Assembly: GCA_030427385.1 (NCBI GenBank)
Contig: JAUHWR010000001.1
Coordinates: 1,302,001 to 1,366,000 of the forward strand
Direction of reading: 5' to 3'
Origin: Alphaproteobacteria bacterium
Lineage (GTDB): Bacteria; Pseudomonadota; Alphaproteobacteria; Micavibrionales; Micavibrionaceae
DNA: 64,000 nucleotides
Positions 35,279-42,959 of this stretch are shown piece by piece. Each line of letters begins with the position of its first letter. The stretch's first letter is position 1. Below the pieces are notes generated by a model, which was given only the letters and a program-made list of their open reading frames with translations, was not told the DNA's origin and ran no database searches. A program made the position numbers and the translations under genes.

Positions 35279-36205
35279 ATGAACAATGCCATTGAAATCA
35301 GAGATTTAAAGAAAACTTATCCCGCACAGGGTAAGAGCCCCGAAAAAGTCGCATTAAAAGGGGTATCATTAGACATCCCGCGCGGCAGCATGTTCGCACT
35401 GCTCGGCCCAAACGGGGCGGGAAAGTCCACCATTATTAATATCATGGCGGGATTGGTGATGAAATCAGAAGGGGTCGTCAACATCTGGGGCACGGATATT
35501 GATGAAAATCCACGTCAATCACGAGCAAATATAGGTATAGTCCCTCAAGAAATTGTGATGGATCCATTTTTTTCCCCCGCCAGAGCGCTGGAAATTCAAG
35601 CCGGATTCTATGGCATTGCGCCAAAAGATAGAAAAACTGCCGAAATTTTGGAAATGGTCGGCTTATCAGATAAAGCTAATTCGCATATGCGCTCGCTTTC
35701 TGGCGGGATGAAACGACGTTTGATGGTCGCAAAAGCGATGGTTCATATGCCGCCAATTTTAGTTTTGGATGAACCAACAGCCGGCGTAGATATCGAATTG
35801 CGTCGCCAGTTATGGGCGAATGTTAAAGAGTTAAACGCACAAGGTATGACCATTCTGCTAACCACGCACTACTTGGAAGAAGCGCAAGAATTATGCGACA
35901 AGATTGCGATTATCAATCATGGCGAAGTCGTTGCTTGCGAAGATACAGAAACGCTATTGGGGCGAATTAATAATAAAGAGATTACTTTTCGTTTAGATCG
36001 TGAATTCGACGATGTGCCGGAAGCACTTAAAGCCTTTGGCGCGGTTAAAGAAGGTAAGCGCCGTGTAAAAATTCTGTTCAGTCCAGAAGAGACCGAAGTC
36101 GGGCAAATGATTGATGCCATTCAAAAATCAGGATTTGGCATCAGCGATATTTCAACAGAAGATTCCGATTTGGAAGATGTGTTTTTACAAATCACACGCA
36201 GCTAA
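35279..36205 (+). CDS. ABC transporter ATP-binding protein (orphan)
   Basis: 308 residues of the DrrA/CcmA-like export ATPase type. Walker A GPNGAGKST, signature LSGGMKRRLMVAKAM, Walker B ILVLDEPTAGVD and the switch His in LTTHYLEEAQ are intact, with an 80-residue C-terminal extension. Such ATPases normally pair with an ABC-2 permease gene, but scpA follows instead, so its permease must be encoded elsewhere. No Shine-Dalgarno is evident. Confidence 0.9.
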   Translation: MNNAIEIRDLKKTYPAQGKSPEKVALKGVSLDIPRGSMFALLGPNGAGKSTIINIMAGLVMKSEGVVNIWGTDIDENPRQSRANIGIVPQEIVMDPFFSPARALEIQAGFYGIAPKDRKTAEILEMVGLSDKANSHMRSLSGGMKRRLMVAKAMVHMPPILVLDEPTAGVDIELRRQLWANVKELNAQGMTILLTTHYLEEAQELCDKIAIINHGEVVACEDTETLLGRINNKEITFRLDREFDDVPEALKAFGAVKEGKRRVKILFSPEETEVGQMIDAIQKSGFGISDISTEDSDLEDVFLQITRS

Positions 36206-36264
36206 TCCTATATCTGGTGTCTGTTATTAATGACAAGCGAACAGAATCTCTTTATAAAAAAAAC

Positions 36265-37071
36265 ATGTCCGACTTTGTTGAAGATCCGCCGCGCGATGCG
36301 ATAAGCGCCGAGATAGCGCAAGCTGACGCGCTTTTGCTGGATATTGATGGATATGCAGGGCCAATTGATGTGTTGCTGGATTTAGCGCGGAAACAAAAAG
36401 TAGATTTGATGCAGATCTCCATTTTACAACTGGCGCGTCAATATCTGGTTTTTATTGAACGCGCAAAGGCGCATAATTTGGAATTAGCGGCGGAATATCT
36501 GGTGATGGCGGCGTGGCTAGCTTATCTGAAATCACGTATGTTGCTGCCCAAAGAAAATACTTTAGAAGAAGCCTCCGCCGAAGATATGGCCGAAGCCCTA
36601 AGCTTTCAACTCCGTCGTTTGGAAGCCATGCAAAATGCGGGGCAAATGTTAATGGATCGTCCGCGACTGGGAGACGGTATTTTCGCACGCGGTATGAGTG
36701 AAGGCCTAAAAACAACCACCTCAATAACTTATGATGTTTCCCTAATTGATATTCTGAAAGGATATGGCGATATTAAGTTCCGTAAAGATAGCCAGAATTA
36801 TGATTTGCCGGTTTATCAATTAATGTCGATGGATAATGCCATGATACGAATGACTAAAATGCTGGGGCGATTACCAAAATCAGGCATGAACAGCGTATGG
36901 GCCACACTGGAATCCTTCATTCCCGAAGGCATTAAGAACAGGCTATACGGTAAATCCGCCGTTGCCTCGACGTTTACGGCGGGCTTGGAACTGGCGAAAC
37001 AAGGGCGCTTGGAAATTCGCCAAGAGGGATTGTTCAAACCGATTTATGTGCGGGGGGTGAATGGTGAGTAG
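36265..37071 (+). CDS. scpA: Segregation and condensation protein A
   Basis: Kleisin subunit of the SMC-ScpAB condensin. 268 residues from the ATG at 36265; the extension to the GTG at 36217 lacks support. YAGPIDVLLDLARKQKVDL, AAEYLVMAAWLAYLKSRMLLP and the C-terminal winged-helix part are typical. It overlaps scpB by 11 bp. Confidence 0.94.
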   Translation: MSDFVEDPPRDAISAEIAQADALLLDIDGYAGPIDVLLDLARKQKVDLMQISILQLARQYLVFIERAKAHNLELAAEYLVMAAWLAYLKSRMLLPKENTLEEASAEDMAEALSFQLRRLEAMQNAGQMLMDRPRLGDGIFARGMSEGLKTTTSITYDVSLIDILKGYGDIKFRKDSQNYDLPVYQLMSMDNAMIRMTKMLGRLPKSGMNSVWATLESFIPEGIKNRLYGKSAVASTFTAGLELAKQGRLEIRQEGLFKPIYVRGVNGE

Positions 37072-37660
37072 TCACAAAAACCTTCTCGAAGCTCTGCTGT
37101 TCGCCGCAAGCTCCCCGCTTAGCACGCAGAACCTGCATGAGCGCATGCCGGAGGGGGCGGATGTGGGGACGTTATTGATGGAATTACAGGCGGATTATAA
37201 GGAGCGCGGCATTCACTTGACCCAGTTTGAGAATAATTGGGCGTTTCGCACCGCGCCGGAACTGGCGGAAGATCTACAGCTTGAAAAAGCGGAGACACGT
37301 AAATTATCAAAAGCATCCCTTGAAACGCTATCCATCATCGCCTATCACCAGCCCGTAACAAGGGCGGAAATTGAGAATATTCGCGGCGTTGCGACCAGTA
37401 AAGGCACGCTGGATGTCTTAATGGAATGCGAATGGATTAAACCCGGAAAGCGTCGGGAGAGTGTGGGCAAGCCGTTAACTTGGATCACGACGAATGCTTT
37501 CCTTGATCATTTCGGGTTAGAGAGTACAATGGACCTTCCGGGGCTGGATGAGATGAAATCATCCGGCTTGCTGGATAGACGCCCCGCGATTGAATCGGCA
37601 CCCGATTTATTCGCAAAAGACGACCAATTTGACGATGAATTAGAAGAGGAAGAGGTTTAA
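37061..37660 (+). CDS. scpB: Segregation and condensation protein B
   Basis: Partner of ScpA that dimerises on the kleisin linker. 199 residues with two winged-helix domains: LLEALLFAASSPLS at the start, SLETLSIIAYHQPVTRAEIE, IRGVATSKGTLDVLMECEWI, and a short acidic tail. It overlaps scpA and is followed 3 bp later by tatA, the conserved alphaproteobacterial order. Confidence 0.95.
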   Translation: MVSSHKNLLEALLFAASSPLSTQNLHERMPEGADVGTLLMELQADYKERGIHLTQFENNWAFRTAPELAEDLQLEKAETRKLSKASLETLSIIAYHQPVTRAEIENIRGVATSKGTLDVLMECEWIKPGKRRESVGKPLTWITTNAFLDHFGLESTMDLPGLDEMKSSGLLDRRPAIESAPDLFAKDDQFDDELEEEEV

Positions 37661-37663
37661 ATT

Positions 37664-37837
37664 ATGTCTCCAAGTATCTGGCAAATATTAATAATTGTGA
37701 TTGCGATCTTCCTGTTATTCGGGGCGGGACGCCTGCCGCGCATTATGGGCGATTTGGCGAAAGGCATTCGTAGCTTTAAAGATGGTTTGACCGAGGATGA
37801 CAAACCCAAAGATATCGAGCAGAAGAAAGAGGATTAA
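37664..37837 (+). CDS. tatA: Twin-arginine translocase subunit TatA
   Basis: 57 residues, short for TatA. N-terminal membrane helix [20 protein letters not shown] with the conserved Phe-Gly hinge and RLP, then the amphipathic helix [14 protein letters not shown] and an acidic/basic tail. It follows scpB by 3 bp and precedes tatB by 6 bp. TatA forms the export pore for folded proteins. Confidence 0.93.
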   Translation: MSPSIWQILIIVIAIFLLFGAGRLPRIMGDLAKGIRSFKDGLTEDDKPKDIEQKKED

Positions 37838-37843
37838 GTCCTC

Positions 37844-38164
37844 ATGTTTGATTTTTCCTTTGCAGAGCTGTTTATCGTTATTGCGGCGGCAATCTTTCTG
37901 ATTGGCCCGAAAGATTTGCCAGGTGTCATGAAAACATTAGGTCAGGCGGTAAGACGGCTACAATATATTCGCTATTCTATGACATCACAGTTTGATCAAT
38001 TTATGCAGGAAAACGACCTAAATGAAATTCGTCATTTTTCAGTCGACCCGATGAAAGACAGCGCACCATCCACTATTTTAGATGAAAAAGAGCTGGATGA
38101 GGCAGAGACGATGTTGCCATTAAAGAAGACACCCAAAACCGATGAAGAACAATCTTCAAAATAG
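37844..38164 (+). CDS. tatB: Twin-arginine translocase subunit TatB
   Basis: 106 residues. MFDFSFAELFIVIAAAIFLI with GPKDLPGVMKTLG is the TatB hinge, where a Pro follows the Gly; an amphipathic helix and a charged tail follow. TatB with TatC recognises twin-arginine signals, such as the one on the protein encoded between nuoB and nuoC. Confidence 0.93.
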   Translation: MFDFSFAELFIVIAAAIFLIGPKDLPGVMKTLGQAVRRLQYIRYSMTSQFDQFMQENDLNEIRHFSVDPMKDSAPSTILDEKELDEAETMLPLKKTPKTDEEQSSK

Positions 38165-38240
38165 GACTTTTATAAGTCACATGCGTGGTTATTTATAAAA
38201 ACCCTTTCGCGCCGCCGCGAGTTCGCGCTAAGAATAAAAG

Positions 38241-39017
38241 ATGAATAGTAATGAACAGCTTCTCTCACATCTGATTGAATTACGTAAGCGCCTGCTATGG
38301 TCCGTGATTGCCATGATGGCGGGAACGTTAATATGCTATTTATTCGTCGAGCCGATTTATGGCTTTTTGGTAAGCCCTTTAGCAGAAGCGATGGGGGATA
38401 ACTCCAGCCAACGCTTAATTTACACCGGTTTAACTGAGGCATTTTTTACGTATTTAAAAGTGGCCTTTTTTGCGGGCGTTTTCCTTACCGCCCCTATCCT
38501 TCTCACCCAAATTTGGCTATTTCTTGCGCCAGGTCTTTATAAGAATGAAAAACGCGCATTTTTACCGTTTTTAATTGCGACGCCCTTATTATTCTTTCTT
38601 GGCGGCGCCATGGTTTACTTTGTGGTGATGCCATTTGCATGGCACTTTTTTCTGAGCTTTCAAACCAGCGGGGCAGAAACCACTCTTCCCATTCAACTCG
38701 AAGCGCGGGTGAGCGAATACCTGGATTTGGTAATGACACTCATTTTTGCATTTGGCTTATGTTTCCAGCTTCCTGTGCTCCTTACCTTGCTGGGTAAAGT
38801 AGGACTAGTGAGCGCGGCAGGATTGAAATCAAAGCGGAAATATATGATTATTGCAACATTGGTTGTAGCGGCATTCCTGACCCCACCTGATGTCATTTCA
38901 CAAGTTTTATTAACCGTCCCCATTGTCTTGCTCTATGAAATTTCAATTCTTCTAGTTAGAATAATGGAGAAAAAACATGATTCAAAAAACTTACCAGACC
39001 CTCCTAAAGAAGAGTGA
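38241..39017 (+). CDS. tatC: Twin-arginine translocase subunit TatC
   Basis: 258 residues with six membrane helices. LLSHLIELRKRLLWSV is the conserved N-terminal motif; FAGVFLTAPILLTQIWLFLAPGLY and FGLCFQLPVLLTLLGKVG are typical. The last 41 bp overlap zapE in another frame, where serS usually follows in alphaproteobacteria. Confidence 0.95.
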   Translation: MNSNEQLLSHLIELRKRLLWSVIAMMAGTLICYLFVEPIYGFLVSPLAEAMGDNSSQRLIYTGLTEAFFTYLKVAFFAGVFLTAPILLTQIWLFLAPGLYKNEKRAFLPFLIATPLLFFLGGAMVYFVVMPFAWHFFLSFQTSGAETTLPIQLEARVSEYLDLVMTLIFAFGLCFQLPVLLTLLGKVGLVSAAGLKSKRKYMIIATLVVAAFLTPPDVISQVLLTVPIVLLYEISILLVRIMEKKHDSKNLPDPPKEE

Positions 39018-40044
39018 TCTTAATCCCGATGCGGCGCAGGCGCGTGTGGTGGATGCTTTACAACATTTTTATGATGAGATTTTGAGTCACCCTGCCCCCT
39101 CTAATAATTTTTGGGCATTTTTTCAAAAACCGAAATCTTTGCGCGGGCTGTATATTTATGGCGGGGTTGGGCGCGGGAAATCAATGTTAATGGATATGTT
39201 TTATGAACAATTACCAGCGCATATTCCCAAACGCCGCTGCCATTTCCATGAGTTTATGATTGAAACCCATGATTTTTTACATCAAGAGCGCGGGAAAAAA
39301 GTGGATAATATCCTGCCGAGCTATGCCGCTGAGGTCGCTAAATCCTGCCGCGTGCTGTGCTTTGATGAATTCCATGTTAGTGACGTTGCCGATGCCATGA
39401 TTTTGGGACGGCTATTTGGGGCTTTATTTGAACAGGGCATTATTATTGTGACCACAAGTAACCGCCCGCCCGATGAATTATATAAGGGCGGATTACAACG
39501 CGACCGATTTGAACCATTTGTCGCGCTATTAAAGAAGCATTTACGTGTACTACATTTGGATAGTCAAACTGATTACAGACAGGCAAACGAAGATGTTGAT
39601 TTGAGTAAGCGTTATTTTACACCATTGGGAGAGCCTGCTAAGTATTGGGCTAATAAAGTATTTTTGAAATTGATCGATGGCAAAGTTCCGGTTAATAAAA
39701 CAATTTCTGTTAAGGGGCGCAACCTTACCATTGAAGCCGCAACAGATAATACAGCGCGAATATCTTTTGCTGACTTATGTGAGAAGCCTTTGGGAGCAGA
39801 AGATTACCTTAGCCTTGCCCATACCTTTAAAAACATCCTGATTGAGGACATTCCAAAACTTGGTTATGACCGCCGAAATGAAGCAAAACGGTTCATGACC
39901 CTGATTGACGTGCTATATGACCAAGAGACGAACTTATATATCAGCGCAGATGCCCCCCCTGATAAACTTTATCGCGGTAAAGACCATAGCTTTGAATTTG
40001 ACCGCACCATTAGCCGATTAAGTGAAATGGCAAAAGATGATTAA
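38977..40044 (+). CDS. zapE: Cell division ATPase ZapE (AFG1-like)
   Basis: 355 residues of the AFG1/ZapE family. Walker A YGGVGRGKSMLMDMFY, Walker B LCFDEFHVSDVADAMIL and the sensor region TTSNRPPDELY are clear. GGAG with a 7 nt A-rich spacer precedes the ATG at 38977, so the 41 bp overlap with tatC is real. ZapE binds FtsZ during late constriction in other bacteria. Confidence 0.93.
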   Translation: MIQKTYQTLLKKSDLNPDAAQARVVDALQHFYDEILSHPAPSNNFWAFFQKPKSLRGLYIYGGVGRGKSMLMDMFYEQLPAHIPKRRCHFHEFMIETHDFLHQERGKKVDNILPSYAAEVAKSCRVLCFDEFHVSDVADAMILGRLFGALFEQGIIIVTTSNRPPDELYKGGLQRDRFEPFVALLKKHLRVLHLDSQTDYRQANEDVDLSKRYFTPLGEPAKYWANKVFLKLIDGKVPVNKTISVKGRNLTIEAATDNTARISFADLCEKPLGAEDYLSLAHTFKNILIEDIPKLGYDRRNEAKRFMTLIDVLYDQETNLYISADAPPDKLYRGKDHSFEFDRTISRLSEMAKDD

Positions 40045-40079
40045 AGACATTTTTATCCAGCAACGTTAAACTAACCCTT

Positions 40080-41351
40080 ATGCGTGATTTTCTAAAAAAT
40101 CTGTTGCCAATAAAAGACACGAAGAAAAAGCGTGACCCAAAGCGTTACGCTGAAGAAAAAACCACGGCTATTACAGGAGATGTTAAAAAGCGCCTCACCC
40201 TTGCTAATTCATCAAAAACGCATCAGGAGATTTTATATTTTTTAGCCGAACGAGACCCCGATCCCCGCGTTCGAAAGGCGGTCGCAGGTAACAAATCAAC
40301 CCCCATTCATGCCACCCCCATTTTGGCACATGATCATGATGAGGATGTGCGTTTAAAAATTGCCGAACGATTACTCAAATTACTCCCTGCACTATCCAAA
40401 GATAAGCAAAGCCAACTTTATGCCTATGCGGTACAAGCCTTGGGGGCATTGGCGCTGGATGAAGTTATAAAAATCAGAAAGGCTTTATCGAGCGCATTAA
40501 AAGATGCGGCGCACACTCCGCCCAAAATCGCGGGGCAACTTGCCAAAGATATTGAGCGTGAAGTATCTGCACCGATTTTACGATTTTGCGCGGCGCTGTC
40601 CGATGAAGATATTTTGGATATTTTAAGTCAGCATCCGGCAACGTGGGCTATTGAGGCCATAGCCGAGCGTGATGTGGTTAGCGCCGATGTCTCTCAAGCC
40701 GTGATCTCAAGTGAACATATTCCGGCGGGTGAAATGTTGATTAAAAATCCCGGCGCAGAGCTAACATCAATGTTATTAGAAGACATTATTACAAAAGCGC
40801 GGGAGTATCCCGAATGGCAAGAACCCCTGGCATGCCGCAAGCATTTGCCGAGTGAAATGGCCAAGGAACTCGCAGGTTTTGCGCAAGACGCAGTGACAGA
40901 ACTATTATTGTCACGAAATGATTTTGATGAAAAAACCTGCGAAGAAATATCAGACACATTTAAAAGACGATTAGATTACGCCGATATTAAAGAGCGCAAA
41001 AATGAAAGCGGCGAAGCGCGCGCGGCCAGATTGCATAAAGAAGGCAGATTAGATGAAGATATTATCTTAGACGGGTTAGCAATGCACGATCGCGATTTTG
41101 TTATCGCGTCTTTTTCTAAACTAACCGGATACTCCATGACTGATATTGAAAAAATATTCGATCTGCGTGCGCCTAAACCTATTGTCTCTCTTACATGGAA
41201 AGCCGGATTATCCATGCGCAGCGCCTTAAAATTTCAACAAGAATTAGGAAAGGTTAAACCAAAAGAACTTATCTATCCCAAAGGCGGTATGCATTATCCG
41301 CTAACCGATGAAGATATGAAGTGGCAACTGGAATTTCAGGGACTAATTTAA
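40080..41351 (+). CDS. DUF2336 domain protein
   Basis: 423 residues, helical throughout. The HEAT-like N-terminus (FLAERDPDPRVRKAVAGN) and the core LSDEDILDILSQHP followed by AIAERDVVSADVSQAVI match DUF2336 proteins of alphaproteobacteria, cytoplasmic and of unknown function. No Shine-Dalgarno; AAGACA-17-TAAACT ends 7 nt before the ATG, suggesting a leaderless message. Confidence 0.8.
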   Translation: MRDFLKNLLPIKDTKKKRDPKRYAEEKTTAITGDVKKRLTLANSSKTHQEILYFLAERDPDPRVRKAVAGNKSTPIHATPILAHDHDEDVRLKIAERLLKLLPALSKDKQSQLYAYAVQALGALALDEVIKIRKALSSALKDAAHTPPKIAGQLAKDIEREVSAPILRFCAALSDEDILDILSQHPATWAIEAIAERDVVSADVSQAVISSEHIPAGEMLIKNPGAELTSMLLEDIITKAREYPEWQEPLACRKHLPSEMAKELAGFAQDAVTELLLSRNDFDEKTCEEISDTFKRRLDYADIKERKNESGEARAARLHKEGRLDEDIILDGLAMHDRDFVIASFSKLTGYSMTDIEKIFDLRAPKPIVSLTWKAGLSMRSALKFQQELGKVKPKELIYPKGGMHYPLTDEDMKWQLEFQGLI

Positions 41352-41360
41352 ACATTGTCA

Positions 41361-41963
41361 TTAGCGTCGTTTGACAAAAACCACAGGCGCAATTTGATCA
41401 ATTTCACTCTGTTTTAGCTTTTCTTTATACGTGGTTTGGCCAGCAAATCCCTCTAAATAGACCCAGTCCTGATCTTCACGCAGATATTTTTTCAACCCCG
41501 CCGCGCCGTGATTATTTTTAATAAAAATAATATCTTCGGGTTGCGCGCGCGTATTAGGAGACACAAAGCAGACAAAATCTTTTTTTATTCCCTCGCTTGC
41601 TAACACATCATCCCGTGCAATGATTGTAAAGCATTCCGGATCGGGCCAATCAAGCTCCGTGCGGACACGATACGCAAAGGCTTCTTGCCATCCATTCGAA
41701 GATGACTCACTAAAGCCATACATTTTATATTTGGGCTTTCCTTCTGAAGAAACTTCCATTTTACCTTCTTCACCATAAATCAGCCAGCTAAGACTTACAT
41801 CGCCTGCCTGCGCTAATTTTATGAGGGCAAGACGCGTGGGATCACCGCCCTTTAAATATCTCTGAATAGCGCCGAGCGACATATCCGCCGCGCGCGCCAA
41901 AGAGCTTTGACCACCAGCTTGATCGACCAGAAATTGAACTCTTTTTCTAAATTTTTCATCCAT
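41361..41963 (-). CDS. CI-like HTH regulator with degenerate S24 domain
   Basis: 200 residues. The N-terminal HTH (QSSLARAADMSLGAIQRYLKG) is like phage CI/C2 repressors. The C-terminal 100 residues have the shape of an S24/LexA peptidase domain, but where the GDSM nucleophile is expected the sequence reads RDDVL, while a Lys-containing LKKYL remains. Autocleavage is therefore unlikely. It is divergent from a second HTH gene over a 100 bp region with operator-like repeats. No phage structural genes are nearby. Confidence 0.8.
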   Translation of the reverse strand: MDEKFRKRVQFLVDQAGGQSSLARAADMSLGAIQRYLKGGDPTRLALIKLAQAGDVSLSWLIYGEEGKMEVSSEGKPKYKMYGFSESSSNGWQEAFAYRVRTELDWPDPECFTIIARDDVLASEGIKKDFVCFVSPNTRAQPEDIIFIKNNHGAAGLKKYLREDQDWVYLEGFAGQTTYKEKLKQSEIDQIAPVVFVKRR

Positions 41964-41986
41964 AGCAACACCTTTAAAAACTTAAT

Positions 41987-42035
41987 CTAATTCTATTGCA
42001 TTAGGGATAAAATAGATATATACTTTTATTAAAGT
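41987..42035 (+). promoter_or_regulatory. Promoter with two inverted repeats between HTH genes
   Basis: TTGCAT (41996-42001), a 17 bp spacer and TATACT (42019-42024) make a good promoter for the plus-strand HTH gene. CTAAT-N8-ATTAG (41987-42004) covers the -35 and ACTTT-N4-AAAGT (42022-42035) covers the -10 and start site. These are plausible operators for one or both regulators. Confidence 0.6.
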
Positions 42036-42063
42036 TAAAACAACCCCTAAAAACATATCTGAC

Positions 42064-42423
42064 ATGACAAAAACGAAGCTAGACTCACACCTCACAACAA
42101 TCATTGGCTCAAATATCCGCACGTTAAGACGCCAACATAAGATGAATCAGCATGAGTTATCAAAAATTTTAAAAGTGAGCTACCAGCAGCTTCAAAAGTA
42201 TGAAAGTGGTAAAAATCGCTTACCGATAGAAAGTTTGATAATCTTAAAAAATTATTTCTGTGTGCCCTATGAATATTTTTTATCTGAACCCAAATCTACG
42301 GCTAAAAAAATCAATCAGGAGCAAGTTTTATTGAGCAGCTATCTCTCTAAAATTCTTTTAAATGTACGCCAAAAGAGGGCGCGCGATAAAATCATAAAAG
42401 TGATGGATGTTTTATGTTCTTAA
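42064..42423 (+). CDS. XRE-family HTH transcriptional regulator
   Basis: 119 residues. HTH at about 17-70: IRTLRRQHKMNQHELSKILK followed by VSYQQLQKYESGKNRLP, then a helical tail probably for dimerisation. This Cro/CI type is common in alphaproteobacteria. It is divergent from the S24-like regulator and ends 4 bp inside the convergent macro-domain gene. Autoregulation is likely from the repeats in its promoter. Confidence 0.9.
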   Translation: MTKTKLDSHLTTIIGSNIRTLRRQHKMNQHELSKILKVSYQQLQKYESGKNRLPIESLIILKNYFCVPYEYFLSEPKSTAKKINQEQVLLSSYLSKILLNVRQKRARDKIIKVMDVLCS

Positions 42424-42959
42424 ATATCTAAACGCTGACGATATAATTTTACTGCTTCATCGTCATAACATATAAAATACAAAGACATTAGCGGCGCTTT
42501 CAAACGCTCTGACACTCCTTGTAATATTAGACGAATACCTCGGTCTTTTGGGTATCCCTTACGCCCACAACATATCATAGGAATAGCCAAAGATGTTACG
42601 CCGCTCTGGCAAGCCGTTTCAATAATACCGCGAATGGCGGTTAAAAGATGCTTATCAATAATATCAAGATCGCTACGCCATGCCGGAAGCACCGCAAAAA
42701 TAATTTCTTTGGCAGGAAGACCAAAGCCCGGCGTTGAAAAGACATCACCTTCCTTAGGTTTCAGAATATTATCAAGGATAAAATCATCCAATTGATGCCC
42801 CGCCTTTGCAAAGATTGCGCTGTTTAAACTACCATGAATATCTAGTGTTGGACGAATGACGCTAGCAATTGCATCAACCTTTAAGGTTGTGATATCGGCT
42901 TTTTGGACCGTAACCAAAATATTGGCATTTGCCTCTGTCTCTGCTACGTCTTGAGTCAT
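42420..42959 (-). CDS. Degenerate macro-domain protein
   Basis: 179 residues. The fold signature is recognisable: ADITTLKVDAIASVIRPTLD, SLNSAIFAKAGHQL, AIPMICCGRKGYPKDRG. However the ADP-ribose-binding NAAN reads SVIR and the second loop STGIYG reads CCGRKG, so binding of ADP-ribose is doubtful. Its ATG shares CATG with the ATG of the divergent peptide-binding gene; an alternative TTG at 42917 would start right before the domain. Confidence 0.75.
   Translation of the reverse strand: MTQDVAETEANANILVTVQKADITTLKVDAIASVIRPTLDIHGSLNSAIFAKAGHQLDDFILDNILKPKEGDVFSTPGFGLPAKEIIFAVLPAWRSDLDIIDKHLLTAIRGIIETACQSGVTSLAIPMICCGRKGYPKDRGIRLILQGVSERLKAPLMSLYFICYDDEAVKLYRQRLDI

Noticed and set aside
41361-42423. 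Prophage remnant suggested by CI/Cro-like regulators
   Set aside because: No integrase, attachment repeats or structural genes nearby; neighbours are DUF2336 and a peptide-binding protein.
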